A stretch of DNA of 64,000 nucleotides from Nitrospirillum viridazoti CBAmc. GTDB taxonomy: Bacteria; Pseudomonadota; Alphaproteobacteria; Azospirillales; Azospirillaceae. The DNA is taken from assembly GCF_000730165.1 (NCBI RefSeq), contig NZ_CP022113.1:310001-374000 (forward strand). Direction: 5' to 3'. Of this stretch, positions 22,322-31,239 are shown piece by piece. The notes under the pieces were generated by a model. That model saw only the letters and a program-made list of their open reading frames with translations, searched no databases and had not been told where the DNA came from. Made by a program: the position numbers and the translations under genes. Position 1 is the first letter of the stretch. Each line of letters opens with the position of its first letter.

Positions 22322-23239
22322 CTAAATCACCGCCGCCCGGTAGGCCATGCCTTCCACCCCGCGCAGGAAGCCATTGCTGAAGCGCCGGCCGGGGCAGAGG
22401 TCGCGCAGGCGGTCGCGGGCCGGGGTCACCGGAAGAGTGCCATCCAGCACGGCGTGGAAGGTCTCGGCCACGGCCACCATGTCGCAGTCTTGGGGCGACA
22501 GGCGGAAGCGATCCACCCCCAGCGACCGCAGGCGGTGTAGGTCGCCCAGCAGGTCCAGATAGCTGCCCGACAGGGTCTGCACCCCATTCACCGCCAGAAA
22601 GGGGGCGCCGTCCAGGGTGTCCAGGTCCATGCCGTCGGGGTGCTTCTCACACACGTAGCGGCAGCCGTCCTTGTGCAGGCCGTGGGCGCGGGCGTGGTAG
22701 CAGCGGGCAGAGATGGCCAGCGGCAGGCGGCCGAAGGCTTGCACCTCAAGCTGGGTGCCCGTCGCCATGGCGGCCCCCGCCAACGCCCCGATGGCGTCGG
22801 CCGTCAGCTCCCCCGGCAGACACACCCGGGTGGCGCCCTGGCGGGCCATCAGTTCCAGGGTGCTGGGATTGTAGACGGCCACCAGCGGGCCGATGGCATG
22901 CGGTCGACCGGCGCAGGCTGCCACGGCGGTCAGGTCGTTGGCTTCCACCAGGAAGTCTTCGCTAGCGGCCAGATCCATGACGCCCTGGCGTTCCCGCGCC
23001 TGCATGACCAGCGCCAGGCTGCCCAGCACCACTTCCTTGCCGGCCCGCCGCAGGCGTTCCGCCACCTCAGGGATATGGCTGTCGAAGAAGGGGGCGCGCT
23101 TGGAGCAGACCACCTCACCCAGGACGACGGTGTCGACCGGCGCCTCATCGGCAATGCGAGCGTAGAAGTCGCGCCGCCGTGCAGCCGGCCAGTGGAAGTG
23201 CAAGGGGCCCAGGGTCAGCTTGGGACGTTCGACGCTCAT
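22322..23239 (-). CDS. ubiV: UbiV, O2-independent ubiquinone biosynthesis protein
   Basis: This peptidase-U32-family protein works with UbiU in hydroxylating ubiquinone precursors without oxygen. Cysteines that hold a [4Fe-4S] cluster in E. coli UbiV are present: one in GEVVCSKR and three in CYHARAHGLHKDGCRYVCEK with the same 12- and 3-residue spacing. ATG 23239 has GGAGG six bases upstream, so I prefer it to the in-frame ATG two codons earlier. The gene is third in the ubiT-ubiU-ubiV operon. The 305-residue length is normal. Confidence 0.93.
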   Translation of the reverse strand: MSVERPKLTLGPLHFHWPAARRRDFYARIADEAPVDTVVLGEVVCSKRAPFFDSHIPEVAERLRRAGKEVVLGSLALVMQARERQGVMDLAASEDFLVEANDLTAVAACAGRPHAIGPLVAVYNPSTLELMARQGATRVCLPGELTADAIGALAGAAMATGTQLEVQAFGRLPLAISARCYHARAHGLHKDGCRYVCEKHPDGMDLDTLDGAPFLAVNGVQTLSGSYLDLLGDLHRLRSLGVDRFRLSPQDCDMVAVAETFHAVLDGTLPVTPARDRLRDLCPGRRFSNGFLRGVEGMAYRAAVI

Positions 23240-23254
23240 GATCATCCTCCCCGC

Positions 23255-24250
23255 TCAGCGCCAGCGCCGGTCGTAGGCGCCGGCGGTGGCGCGGCCGCCT
23301 TCCATTTCGCTGGCCAAATCCGGCACGGTGAAGCCGCCGGCCACGGCCGCGTCGATGGCGCGGCGGAACTCGCCCACCACACGGGCGACATAGGCGCGGC
23401 CCCGCTGCCGCCCCTCGATCTTCAACGCCCGCACCCCGGCCTTGATCAGGCCGGGAATATGGTCGGCGGCGTTCAGCGACGTCGGTTCCTCGAACAGGTA
23501 GCCGGTGGTGGCGTTGGCGCGGAACCGGCCCTTGCACAAGGTGGGATAGCCGGCGGGCGCGCCCGCCGGGTGGCGGTCGATGGTGACATTCCCCAGCCGG
23601 GCGGTGACGTCGCCACCGGGCTCGCGTCGGAACTGCACCGCGCCGGCGGGTGAACAGACGCCGTGGGTGTTGGGCGACTGGCCGGTGACATAGCTGGACA
23701 GCTGGCAGCGCCCCTCCGCCATCACGCACATGCCGCCGAAGGCGAACACCTCCGTTTCCACCGGCGCCACCGCCGCCGTCAGTTCCGTCACCTCCGCCAG
23801 GGTCAGCACGCGGGGCAGCACCACGCGCTGCACGCCGAAGGTCTGGGCCAGATAGCGGATGGCCTCGGGCGTGGAGGCGGCGGCCTGGACGGACAAGTGC
23901 AGGCGGAGGGAGGGGTGCGTGGCCTGCGCGTAGGCCAGCAAGCCCAGGTCGGCCAAGATGACCGCGTCGGCCCCGGCCTCGGCCGCGTTGTCCACGGCGC
24001 GGTGCCAGGCGGCCTCTTCCCCCGCCCGGGGGAAGGTGTTGATGGCGATGTAGAGCGACCGGCCGGCCTTGTGGGTGCGGGCGACGGCGGCGCGCATCTC
24101 CACCGGGCTGAAATTCAGGCCGGGGAAGTTGCGGGCGTTGGTGGCGTCGGCGAAACCGCAATAGACGGCATCGGCGCCAGCCTCCACCGCCGCGTCCAAT
24201 GCCGCCGGCGTTCCGGCGGGGCAGACGAGGGAGAGGGGAGAGGCCGTCAT
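23255..24250 (-). CDS. ubiU: UbiU, O2-independent ubiquinone biosynthesis protein
   Basis: The 331-residue U32-family protein forms a heterodimer with UbiV for anaerobic ubiquinone hydroxylation. It opens with LVCPAGTPAALDAAVEAGAD and AVYCGFADATNARNF. Cluster cysteines occur in GGMCVMAEGRC, in THGVCSPAG and in YPTLCKGRF, reproducing the C-X6-C-X16-C pattern and distant fourth cysteine of E. coli UbiU. The start at 24250 overlaps the ubiT stop (ATGA). A longer frame upstream on this strand only shadows ubiT. Confidence 0.93.
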   Translation of the reverse strand: MTASPLSLVCPAGTPAALDAAVEAGADAVYCGFADATNARNFPGLNFSPVEMRAAVARTHKAGRSLYIAINTFPRAGEEAAWHRAVDNAAEAGADAVILADLGLLAYAQATHPSLRLHLSVQAAASTPEAIRYLAQTFGVQRVVLPRVLTLAEVTELTAAVAPVETEVFAFGGMCVMAEGRCQLSSYVTGQSPNTHGVCSPAGAVQFRREPGGDVTARLGNVTIDRHPAGAPAGYPTLCKGRFRANATTGYLFEEPTSLNAADHIPGLIKAGVRALKIEGRQRGRAYVARVVGEFRRAIDAAVAGGFTVPDLASEMEGGRATAGAYDRRWR

Positions 24251-24873
24251 GGCTGAACCTCCGCCACCGCCAGGGCGACGGGTTGATGCGCGGCACGCGC
24301 CATCAGATGCAGTAGGCCGTCGACATCGCCGTACCAACGCCGCGCCATAGTGAGGACGCGCCGGGGCAGGCGGGCCGCCAGATCGCGCTCCAGCGCGATG
24401 TCCGCGCCGTCCACGGCATTGCGCAGGATCAGCACCGCCTCCATGTCGCCCTCGATCATCAGCTGCCGGCTGAAGAACAGGGAGTCGCCGTCGACACGAC
24501 CCTCCAGCAAGGCCAGCAGCGCCGCCAGGGGCGCCCGCAGCGTGGCGGCCGCTGGGGGTAGAGTGCTGCCATCGGCGATGGGCCACAGGCCGGGCCGCGT
24601 GCCTGCCGGCCGCAGCAGGAAGCGCACCGGCAGGTCGCTGGGATCGACCAGGAAGGCCCGCTCCCCCAGCACCGCCAGGCGCTGGAACACCGGTTCATGG
24701 CGCCGCCGCAGGCGGTCGAAGGCCATCTGCGACAGGCGCGCGGCCACGGGTCCGGCCAGCGGGCGGCCCAACAGCGGCAGGGGCGGCAGGACACGCGCCG
24801 CCAGCCCGGCCAGCAGTACGGGCGACAAGGGGGGCGGATCGGTCGGGTCGAGACTCACGGGGGTGACATCCAA
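24247..24873 (-). CDS. ubiT: UbiT, SCP2-domain accessory factor for O2-independent ubiquinone synthesis
   Basis: The 208-residue protein has a lipid-binding SCP2 domain and belongs to the UbiT (YhbT) family, which is needed with UbiU and UbiV. Family features are LRAPLAALLALLEGRVDGDSLFFSRQ and LMIEGDMEAVLILRNAVDGAD. The proline-rich N-terminus may be unstructured. It heads the operon, and UbiU starts inside its stop codon. The upstream gap holds a weak FNR-like sequence (TTGAC-N4-CACAA near 24919), which I do not regard as convincing. Confidence 0.9.
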   Translation of the reverse strand: MDVTPVSLDPTDPPPLSPVLLAGLAARVLPPLPLLGRPLAGPVAARLSQMAFDRLRRRHEPVFQRLAVLGERAFLVDPSDLPVRFLLRPAGTRPGLWPIADGSTLPPAAATLRAPLAALLALLEGRVDGDSLFFSRQLMIEGDMEAVLILRNAVDGADIALERDLAARLPRRVLTMARRWYGDVDGLLHLMARAAHQPVALAVAEVQP

Positions 24874-25017
24874 TTAGGGTGGGTCGCGAGACTGTGGGCG
24901 TCACCGGCCGGGGATGTCGTTGACATGGCACAATAATGAAGGGGTGCCGCCTTGAAACGGCGCCGCCCCGTGCCGATACAAGGGAAGGTTCTTGCCACGC
25001 AACAATGCGGACGCCGA

Positions 25018-26025
25018 ATGCCTGGGAATCCCTATTACGCCGGTCCTGTGACGGACCATTTCGACGGTGTCCGCTTTTTCAATCCCGGCCAAGCCCCGAC
25101 CGACCGCAGCCTGGGGGAGATTCTGCGCTGGCGCTGGGGCGGGAAGCGGCCGGTGTGGCCTACGGCGGCGGCGGGGCGGCAGGTGCGCCCGGCGGCGCGT
25201 GTGCATGGCCTGGCGGTCACCATGATCGGCCACGCCAGCGTGCTGATCCAGGTGGCGGGGCTGAACCTGCTGGTGGATCCGGTCTGGTCGGAACGGGTCA
25301 GCCCCTTCCAATGGCTGGGGCCGCGCCGCGTCAACCGGCCGGGTGTCGCCTTCGAGGATCTGCCGCCTATCGATGCGGTGCTACTGACCCACAACCATTA
25401 CGACCATCTGGACGTGGGCACCCTGCGGCGGCTGTGGGCCACCCACCGTCCCCGCATCGTAGCACCCCTGGGCAATGATCGTGTGGTGGCGCGCGAGGTG
25501 GGGGCCCTGCCGGTGGAGACGGGCGATTGGGGCGATACGGTCGCGCTGGGCCCCGCCGTCACCGCCTGCTTCCATCCCGCCTATCACTGGTCGGCGCGCC
25601 GGCTGGGCGACCGGCGCATGGCGCTGTGGTGCGGCTTTGTGCTGCGCACGCCGGCGGGCCCGGTCTATGTGGCAGGGGACACCGGCTATGGCGACGGCGC
25701 TATCTTTCGCCAGGTGAGACAGCACCATGGCGAGCCCGCCGTCGCCATCCTGCCCATCGGCGCCTACGCCCCCCGCTGGTTCATGAAGCAGCAGCACTGC
25801 GATCCGGCGGAGGCCGTGCGCATCCTGGCCGACTGCGGCGCCCGCCAGGGGCTGGCCGTGCATTGGGGCACCTTTCCCCTATCGGATGAGGAACGGCTGG
25901 CCCCGCCGCAGGAACTGGCCCAGGCGCTGGCGTTGGAAGGCGTGGCGGCCCACCGCTTTCGCGCGCTGGAGCCAGGGGACGTCTGGATCGACCCAGGCCA
26001 GGACTCCCCGAACCAGGACGATTGA
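25018..26025 (+). CDS. MBL-fold hydrolase, NAPE-PLD/UlaG-like
   Basis: This 335-residue metallo-beta-lactamase-fold hydrolase starts NPYYAGPVTDHFDGVRFFNP, the usual opening of bacterial relatives of N-acyl-phosphatidylethanolamine phospholipase D. The zinc-binding signature is LTHNHYDHLDVGTLRR, with further ligands in CFHPAYHWSARR, VYVAGDTGYGDG and LAVHWGTFPL. Substrate is probably a phosphodiester lipid, but this cannot be settled from sequence. An in-frame TTG at 24952 would extend it by 22 residues without family similarity, so I use ATG 25018. A terminator follows. Confidence 0.88.
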   Translation: MPGNPYYAGPVTDHFDGVRFFNPGQAPTDRSLGEILRWRWGGKRPVWPTAAAGRQVRPAARVHGLAVTMIGHASVLIQVAGLNLLVDPVWSERVSPFQWLGPRRVNRPGVAFEDLPPIDAVLLTHNHYDHLDVGTLRRLWATHRPRIVAPLGNDRVVAREVGALPVETGDWGDTVALGPAVTACFHPAYHWSARRLGDRRMALWCGFVLRTPAGPVYVAGDTGYGDGAIFRQVRQHHGEPAVAILPIGAYAPRWFMKQQHCDPAEAVRILADCGARQGLAVHWGTFPLSDEERLAPPQELAQALALEGVAAHRFRALEPGDVWIDPGQDSPNQDD

Positions 26026-26056
26026 TCGTCCATTGCCGCCCGCCTTGAAAAAAGAA

Positions 26057-26087
26057 GCCGGCCGGGACCATGATCCCGGCCGGCCTT
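26057..26087. terminator. Bidirectional rho-independent terminator
   Basis: Arms GCCGGCCGGGA (26057-26067) and TCCCGGCCGGC (26074-26084) form a strong hairpin between two convergent genes. An A run precedes the stem and TT follows, so it could act on both strands. Confidence 0.8.
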
Positions 26088-26103
26088 CAGTGCCCTGACG
26101 AAC

Positions 26104-28083
26104 TCAGAAGTTTAGCGTGGCCGTCAGCAGCTTGACGTTGATGGCAGCCCAGACGAAGAAGACCAACGACAGAGCCACCAGCACCGCCCAGGCGGTAGCC
26201 CAGGGCCGGCGGCCGCCCCGGGTGGCGATGTCGTAGGCGTTCCAGGCGGCGGCTACGGTGCCGGCGATGGTGGCCAGCAACACCAGCTGCATCAGGCGCA
26301 TCCAGATGTCCAGCCGGCCGTCCAGGGCGTCCACGCCGTGGTTGATGACCGACAGCATGATCCCCCAGCCCAGGACGAAGACCAGGACCAGCCAGGCCGC
26401 GGCCCGCGTGGCGCGGTGCAGGATCAGCGCCCGGCCGGTGATGCCGGGGTTGTAGCGGTAGCGGCGGCGCACCAGGGCGACGACGGGCCAGGACAGGGCG
26501 GTCAGGGCCAGCACGCCCAGGGCCACCGCCATCACCGGCGTGATCCAGCCGGCGTTCAGCGAGCCCGGCGCCGGCACGAACTCGATGATGGGGGCGTAGG
26601 CGCCGATGGAGAACATGACCACCTTGCCCTCCTTCACCACGGCCGCCAGGCGCTCCTTGCCCTCGGCGTCCTGCCACAGCCAGGGGCCGATCTCGCGCCA
26701 GCGCTTCGGCACCCGGGCGGCGTCCAGCAGGGCGGAGACGGTGATGGTGTCGTCATCGTTCGCCACGATCTGGGCCTCGCCCAGCAGGCTGAACAGGCGC
26801 ATGAAGTTGGTTTCGGAACCGCGGCTGCTGACATAGTGCCCGGCCATGACCTGGGCATGCTCCTTGGCGGTGGGGGCCGTGGGCAGCTCGGGCTTGGGCT
26901 GGGGGAAATAGCGGTCCGCGAAGTCGACGAAGACATGCTCGCGCAGCACATGGGCGGCAGCCTCGCGCCCCGCGCTGTTGAAGGACATGTAGAGGCCGAC
27001 GCCATCGTCGATGAACAGGTGCAGGTCGGAATGGAAGACGTCGGTGTCGCCACCGTGGCCGACGATGCGGTGGCCGTTGCGGTCCTCATGATAGAAGCCC
27101 AGCCCCATGGCGGGCAGGCCGGGGTAGGGGGTGTTGGCGTTGGCGTACATCTGCTCGGCCGTCGCCTTGTCCAGCAGCGGCCCGCCATGGGCCAGGTGCG
27201 CGATCATGAACTGCGCCATGTCGGCCCCGGTGGCGGACAGGGCGCCCGCCGGCGACATGTCGATGATCTCGAACGGCTGCGGGTCTTTGGACGCCTGCTC
27301 ATAACCCTTGGACATCCCTGCGGCCAGGTTGGCCGGCAGCGGCTGGACGAAGGTGGAATGCTGCATGCCCAGGGGCGTGAAGATGTGGTTCTGGATGTAT
27401 TGGGCGAAGGGCTCGCCCGACACCCGCTCCACGATATAGCCCGCCATCGAGGCGCCGTAGTTGGAATAGGCCGGGATTTGTCCCGGGGCGTAGATGCGCG
27501 TGGGCACCCAGCGCTTCATGGCCTCACCCAGCGGCTTGGCCAGCTTGGGGTCGTTGAGCAGCAGGTACTTGGCCGTCTCCTCGAACCCGGGGGTGTGCGT
27601 CATGATGTGGCGCAGCGTGATGGGTTTGCCGAAGGCCGGCGGAATCTTGTAGTCCAGGTAGTCGTTGACGTCCCGGTCCAGGTCCAGCTTGCCGGCCTGC
27701 ACCTGCTGCATCACCGCCGTCCAGGTGAACAGCTTGGAGATGGAGCCGGGGCGGAACAGGGTGCCGGCGGGGTCCACCGGCTTCTTCTCCTTCACGTCGG
27801 CATAGCCGAAGCCGCGCTGGGTCAGCACCTGGCCGTCCTTCACCACCACCACCACCGCGCCGGCGATGTCGCCGGTCTGCAGGGCGTAGGGCATGTAACC
27901 GTCCAGCCAGGTGTCCACGTCCGCCTTGGTCAGCGTGGACGCGGGCGCCGGGGCCGAGGCCGGCGCCTCGCTGGCCGCCGGCACCTGGGCGGGTGGGGTC
28001 GGCTTGAGATCGGCGGGCGACTGCGCCGCGGCCGGCAGGGCCAGGGCGGTCATGAGAAGCGCTAAGAGGCGAACCTTCCACAT
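26104..28083 (-). CDS. Serine hydrolase (beta-lactamase/D-aminopeptidase family) with membrane tail
   Basis: The 659-residue protein has a signal peptide (MWKVRLLALLMTALALPAAA), a proline/alanine linker and a class-C beta-lactamase-fold domain. Catalytic motifs are SISK (Ser114-Lys117 in FRPGSISKLFTW), a YSN triad in IPAYSNYGASM, and HGGDT near residue 345. After the hydrolase and a small beta domain come about four membrane helices at the C-terminus. Related proteins cleave peptides or esters at the envelope. Only 17 bases separate it from the TonB receptor gene upstream, so they form an operon. Processing of peptides for uptake is inferred from the neighbouring epimerase. Confidence 0.88.
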   Translation of the reverse strand: MWKVRLLALLMTALALPAAAQSPADLKPTPPAQVPAASEAPASAPAPASTLTKADVDTWLDGYMPYALQTGDIAGAVVVVVKDGQVLTQRGFGYADVKEKKPVDPAGTLFRPGSISKLFTWTAVMQQVQAGKLDLDRDVNDYLDYKIPPAFGKPITLRHIMTHTPGFEETAKYLLLNDPKLAKPLGEAMKRWVPTRIYAPGQIPAYSNYGASMAGYIVERVSGEPFAQYIQNHIFTPLGMQHSTFVQPLPANLAAGMSKGYEQASKDPQPFEIIDMSPAGALSATGADMAQFMIAHLAHGGPLLDKATAEQMYANANTPYPGLPAMGLGFYHEDRNGHRIVGHGGDTDVFHSDLHLFIDDGVGLYMSFNSAGREAAAHVLREHVFVDFADRYFPQPKPELPTAPTAKEHAQVMAGHYVSSRGSETNFMRLFSLLGEAQIVANDDDTITVSALLDAARVPKRWREIGPWLWQDAEGKERLAAVVKEGKVVMFSIGAYAPIIEFVPAPGSLNAGWITPVMAVALGVLALTALSWPVVALVRRRYRYNPGITGRALILHRATRAAAWLVLVFVLGWGIMLSVINHGVDALDGRLDIWMRLMQLVLLATIAGTVAAAWNAYDIATRGGRRPWATAWAVLVALSLVFFVWAAINVKLLTATLNF

Positions 28084-28100
28084 CGTGTTCTGTCCTTGCC

Positions 28101-30311
28101 TTAGAAACGATAGCCGAGCGTGGCCCCGAAGGAACGGGGGCGCACGATGGCCGCGGTGACATTGCCATCCAGGGCCGACCCGGCCGCGCCCACATCCAGG
28201 ATGCCACGGCTGTCGGTCAGGTTGCGCACGAAGGCATCGATCCGGTACCCGTCGAAGGTGACGCCGGCATGGGCGTCCACCTGGCTGTAGGCGCTGAGGT
28301 GCCGCTGGCCGTAGCTGGTGTCGAAGGCCGACAGCCGATCGCCGGTGTAGCGCCAGCTGAAACCGGCGATGCCGTCCACCGTCTCGCTCAGCGGCCGCTG
28401 GTATTCCACCGCCAGGGTGGAGGAGAAGCGGGCGGTGTAGGGCAGGCGGTCGCCCTTCAGCCCGCCCACCAGGGGCGGCGCGTCGCTGGTCAGGGTGGCG
28501 TCGACGAAGGCGCCGTTCAGCGACACGGTCAGGCCGGTCAGCGGCCGCATCGTGACCGAGGCCTCGATACCCTGGCTGCGGGCGGTGCCGCCGTTGATGT
28601 TGACGCCGTAGTCGTCGACCGAACTGAACAGCTGGATGTTGTCCCAGTCGATGTAGAAGCCGGTCAGTTCCAGCGACAGCTTGCGGTTCAGCAGTTCCGA
28701 CTTCACCCCGATCTCATAATTGGTGGTGGTGTCGGCGCCGAACTGGTGGGGGACGGCGTCCGGCGCCCCAGGCGGCAGCACGTTGGGGCCACCGGGACGA
28801 TAGCCCTTGGCCACCCGCACATAGATCGTGGTGTCCTCATTGGGCTTGAACGACGGCGCCACGGAATAGGTGAACACCCCGTCCGAGGAATGGGCGGTGT
28901 AGTCGGAATCGCCGGCCAGGGGGCCGCTGCTGATCTGCACCGCGTCCTGTTCGTTATGGCTGTAGCGGCCGCCGAAGGTCAGGTCGAACTGGTCGTTGAG
29001 GTGGACGGTGCCGCTGGCGAAGCCGGCATATTCCTCGTACCGCGAAGCCAGGTTGGCCAGCGCCAGGCCGGAGAAGTCGGCGATGCGGGCGCCGCTGGCG
29101 CCGTCCACACCGTCGATGATCTGGTTGATGGCGTTGCGCTCACGTGTGTAGAAGCCGCCCACCGTCCATTCCAGCCAGCCGGTGTCGGTGGAAGCCAGGC
29201 GCACTTCCTCCGTCAGGCGGCGCTGCTGCACCTGCTGCACCTGGGAGGCGCCCAGCGGCACGCCGAAGGCCCCCGTCAACACGTCGCCATACAGGCCGCT
29301 CGCGTCCTCCAACGCGTTCTGATAGAGCGAGCTGTAGCTGGTGGAGGACAACAGCTGCACCGGACCGAAGTCGTAACTGCCGGTCAGGTTGTAGACGCGG
29401 TACTGCATGTCGCTGGGCTGGGCGACCACACGGGCCTGCATGTAGTCGCCCAGCACCGGTTTCAGGGTGAGGGGGTCGACGTCGACCTGGTTGGTGCCGT
29501 TGCTTTCCAGGTTCTGCAATACCACCGAGGCCCGCAGGCTCAGCGCCTCGGTGGGCTTGAACAGGGCGGAGACGCGGCCGCCGTAGGTGCGGCCGTCATT
29601 GATGTCTTTCTCATGCTGGTCGTCGATGAAGCCCGGGTCGCGGCGGTAGAAGCCGCTGGCCCGCACGGCCAGTGTATCGGCCAGCGGCACGTTGACCGAA
29701 GCCCGACCGGACCAGCCGGTGTCGCCATGGGCCACGTCCTCGGTGCTCAGCTCCGCAGCCGCGTGCACCGCGTCCGTGCTGGGCGCCACCGTCACGTACT
29801 TGATCAGGCCGCCCAGGGAATTGGCACCGTACAGCGTGCCTTGGGGGCCGCGCAGCACCTCCACCCGCTCCAGGTCCGAGGGGTCCAGGTCGGGGGTCAG
29901 GATGGCGCCGTTGGCCAGGGAGGTGGCGGAGCCGTAGGGCGTTTCGTCCACATACGTCGCCACGGTGGCGCCCACGCCACCGGTGTTGATGCCGCGCAGG
30001 ATCAGCCGCGCCTGGCCCGCCTGGGTTTCCACCAGGGCCGCGCTAGGCACCCGGGTGAAAAAGTCGTCCAGCCGGTCTGCGTGGGCTTGCTGCAGCGCCT
30101 CCGCCGACACGGCGGAGACCGACTGCGGCACGTCGATCAGGCGCTCCGTCCGTTTCTGCGCCGTGACGACGATCTCCGCCAGCATGTCGGCCGAGTCCGC
30201 CGGCGCCGCCGTTGGCGACCCCGCGTCCGGTGCCTGTTGCGCCCGCGCGCCGGCGCTGATGGCCAAGGCCGCCACGCCCGCGCAGAGGAATGCCCTGGTT
30301 CCCCGCTTCAT
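28101..30311 (-). CDS. TonB-dependent outer-membrane receptor
   Basis: The 736-residue protein has a signal peptide (MKRGTRAFLCAGVAALAISAGARAQ), a TonB box-like EIVVTAQKRTERLIDVPQSV followed by the plug domain, and a beta-barrel ending in FGATLGYRF with the terminal phenylalanine used for outer-membrane insertion. The plug shows VEVLRGPQGTLYGANSLGGL. Start ATG 30311 has an AGGGAGA site. It is transcribed away from the XRE regulator and precedes the serine hydrolase. The ligand is unknown; a peptide-type nutrient is suggested by neighbours. Confidence 0.93.
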   Translation of the reverse strand: MKRGTRAFLCAGVAALAISAGARAQQAPDAGSPTAAPADSADMLAEIVVTAQKRTERLIDVPQSVSAVSAEALQQAHADRLDDFFTRVPSAALVETQAGQARLILRGINTGGVGATVATYVDETPYGSATSLANGAILTPDLDPSDLERVEVLRGPQGTLYGANSLGGLIKYVTVAPSTDAVHAAAELSTEDVAHGDTGWSGRASVNVPLADTLAVRASGFYRRDPGFIDDQHEKDINDGRTYGGRVSALFKPTEALSLRASVVLQNLESNGTNQVDVDPLTLKPVLGDYMQARVVAQPSDMQYRVYNLTGSYDFGPVQLLSSTSYSSLYQNALEDASGLYGDVLTGAFGVPLGASQVQQVQQRRLTEEVRLASTDTGWLEWTVGGFYTRERNAINQIIDGVDGASGARIADFSGLALANLASRYEEYAGFASGTVHLNDQFDLTFGGRYSHNEQDAVQISSGPLAGDSDYTAHSSDGVFTYSVAPSFKPNEDTTIYVRVAKGYRPGGPNVLPPGAPDAVPHQFGADTTTNYEIGVKSELLNRKLSLELTGFYIDWDNIQLFSSVDDYGVNINGGTARSQGIEASVTMRPLTGLTVSLNGAFVDATLTSDAPPLVGGLKGDRLPYTARFSSTLAVEYQRPLSETVDGIAGFSWRYTGDRLSAFDTSYGQRHLSAYSQVDAHAGVTFDGYRIDAFVRNLTDSRGILDVGAAGSALDGNVTAAIVRPRSFGATLGYRF

Positions 30312-30354
30312 TTCCCGATCTCCCTGATCGTTATGTTGGGCCCATGATGGCATG

Positions 30355-30373
30355 TGTTTCAGATTTGGCAACA
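30355..30373. promoter_or_regulatory. Operator-like palindrome in the TonB receptor promoter region
   Basis: TGTTTC (30355-30360), seven bases, then GCAACA (30368-30373) differs by one base from the perfect palindrome at 31191-31209. Another TGTTTC with GCAACA one base later overlaps at 30375-30387. The placement between the divergent receptor and regulator genes suggests a site for the XRE-cupin regulator. Confidence 0.55.
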
Positions 30374-30525
30374 GTGTTTCTGCAACACGAATGCTTCTGT
30401 GCCGCGACGCTGGTTTTCTCCAGGCGGCTGGTGCACCTTGGATGATGAAACGCTCGGAAACGCCTATGGGAAACGTGGAACGCGGGGCTGGGCTGCCGGG
30501 CTTGGAGAATGAGGGAGGGGAAGGC

Positions 30526-31185
30526 ATGGCCAAATCCGCACCGGACCGGGCGCATCCGGCGCTGGCCCTGCGGGCGGCGCGGATCAAGCAGGGACTGACG
30601 CTGCGCGCCCTGGCAGCCCGCATCGGCATGCCCTTCTCCACCCTGTCCAAGCTTGAGAACGGCAAGATGGAGATGACCTACGACAAGCTGCTGCGCCTGG
30701 CGCAGGGGCTGGGCGTGGACATCGGCACCCTGGTCAGCAGCCCAGGGCCGGAGGCCGAGCCGCCGGCGGCCGGCGGCCGCCGCAGCGTTTCCCGCGCCGG
30801 CCGGTCGCCAGGCGCCACCTCGGACGTGCACGCCCACCAGTATCCGGCGGCTGACCTGCTGGGCAAGCTGATGGTCCCCATCATCATCGAGGTGCGGGCC
30901 CGCAGCGTGGCTGAGATGGGCGGCATGGTGCGCCATTCGGGCGAGGAATACCTATACGTCCTGTCCGGCGCTATGGAACTGCACTCCGACCTTTACGCGC
31001 CGCTGCGGCTGGAGGCGGGCGATTCGGTCTATTTCGACAGCGGCATGAGCCACGTCTATGTGCGGGTGAGCGAGGAGACATGCCGCGTGCTGTCGGTCTG
31101 CGCCGGGCCCGGAATCCAGCGTCTGGCCCAATCCGCGGCCAAGGCGTGGAAGCTGTCGCCGGCCACGGACGAGGAAACGGTTTGA
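30526..31185 (+). CDS. XRE-cupin transcriptional regulator
   Basis: The 219-residue regulator joins an N-terminal HTH_XRE domain (LALRAARIKQGLTLRALAAR, then IGMPFSTLSKLENGKMEMTY) to a C-terminal cupin sensor (MVRHSGEEYLYVLSGAMELH, LEAGDSVYFDSGMSHVYVRV). ATG 30526 follows GGGAGGGGAAGGC. Proteins of this type sense small metabolites and control adjacent catabolic genes. It lies between the divergent TonB/hydrolase operon and the transporter/epimerase operon, with related palindromes on each side. A much longer upstream frame has no family content. Confidence 0.9.
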   Translation: MAKSAPDRAHPALALRAARIKQGLTLRALAARIGMPFSTLSKLENGKMEMTYDKLLRLAQGLGVDIGTLVSSPGPEAEPPAAGGRRSVSRAGRSPGATSDVHAHQYPAADLLGKLMVPIIIEVRARSVAEMGGMVRHSGEEYLYVLSGAMELHSDLYAPLRLEAGDSVYFDSGMSHVYVRVSEETCRVLSVCAGPGIQRLAQSAAKAWKLSPATDEETV

Positions 31186-31190
31186 CACAC

Positions 31191-31209
31191 TGTTTCCGAT
31201 ATTGAAACA
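31191..31209. promoter_or_regulatory. Perfect TGTTTC-N7-GAAACA palindrome upstream of the MFS gene
   Basis: TGTTTC (31191-31196) and GAAACA (31204-31209) are exact inverted copies separated by seven bases. The site lies between the regulator stop and the transporter start and matches the site on the other side of the regulator, so it is the best candidate operator for it. Confidence 0.65.
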
Positions 31210-31239
31210 CCCGCCGGCCTGTGTGATGCTGATGCCATC

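Noticed and set aside
24915-24935. Possible FNR box upstream of ubiT
   Set aside because: TTGAC-N4-CACAA has three mismatches to TTGAT-N4-ATCAA; too weak to support, although anaerobic control would make sense.
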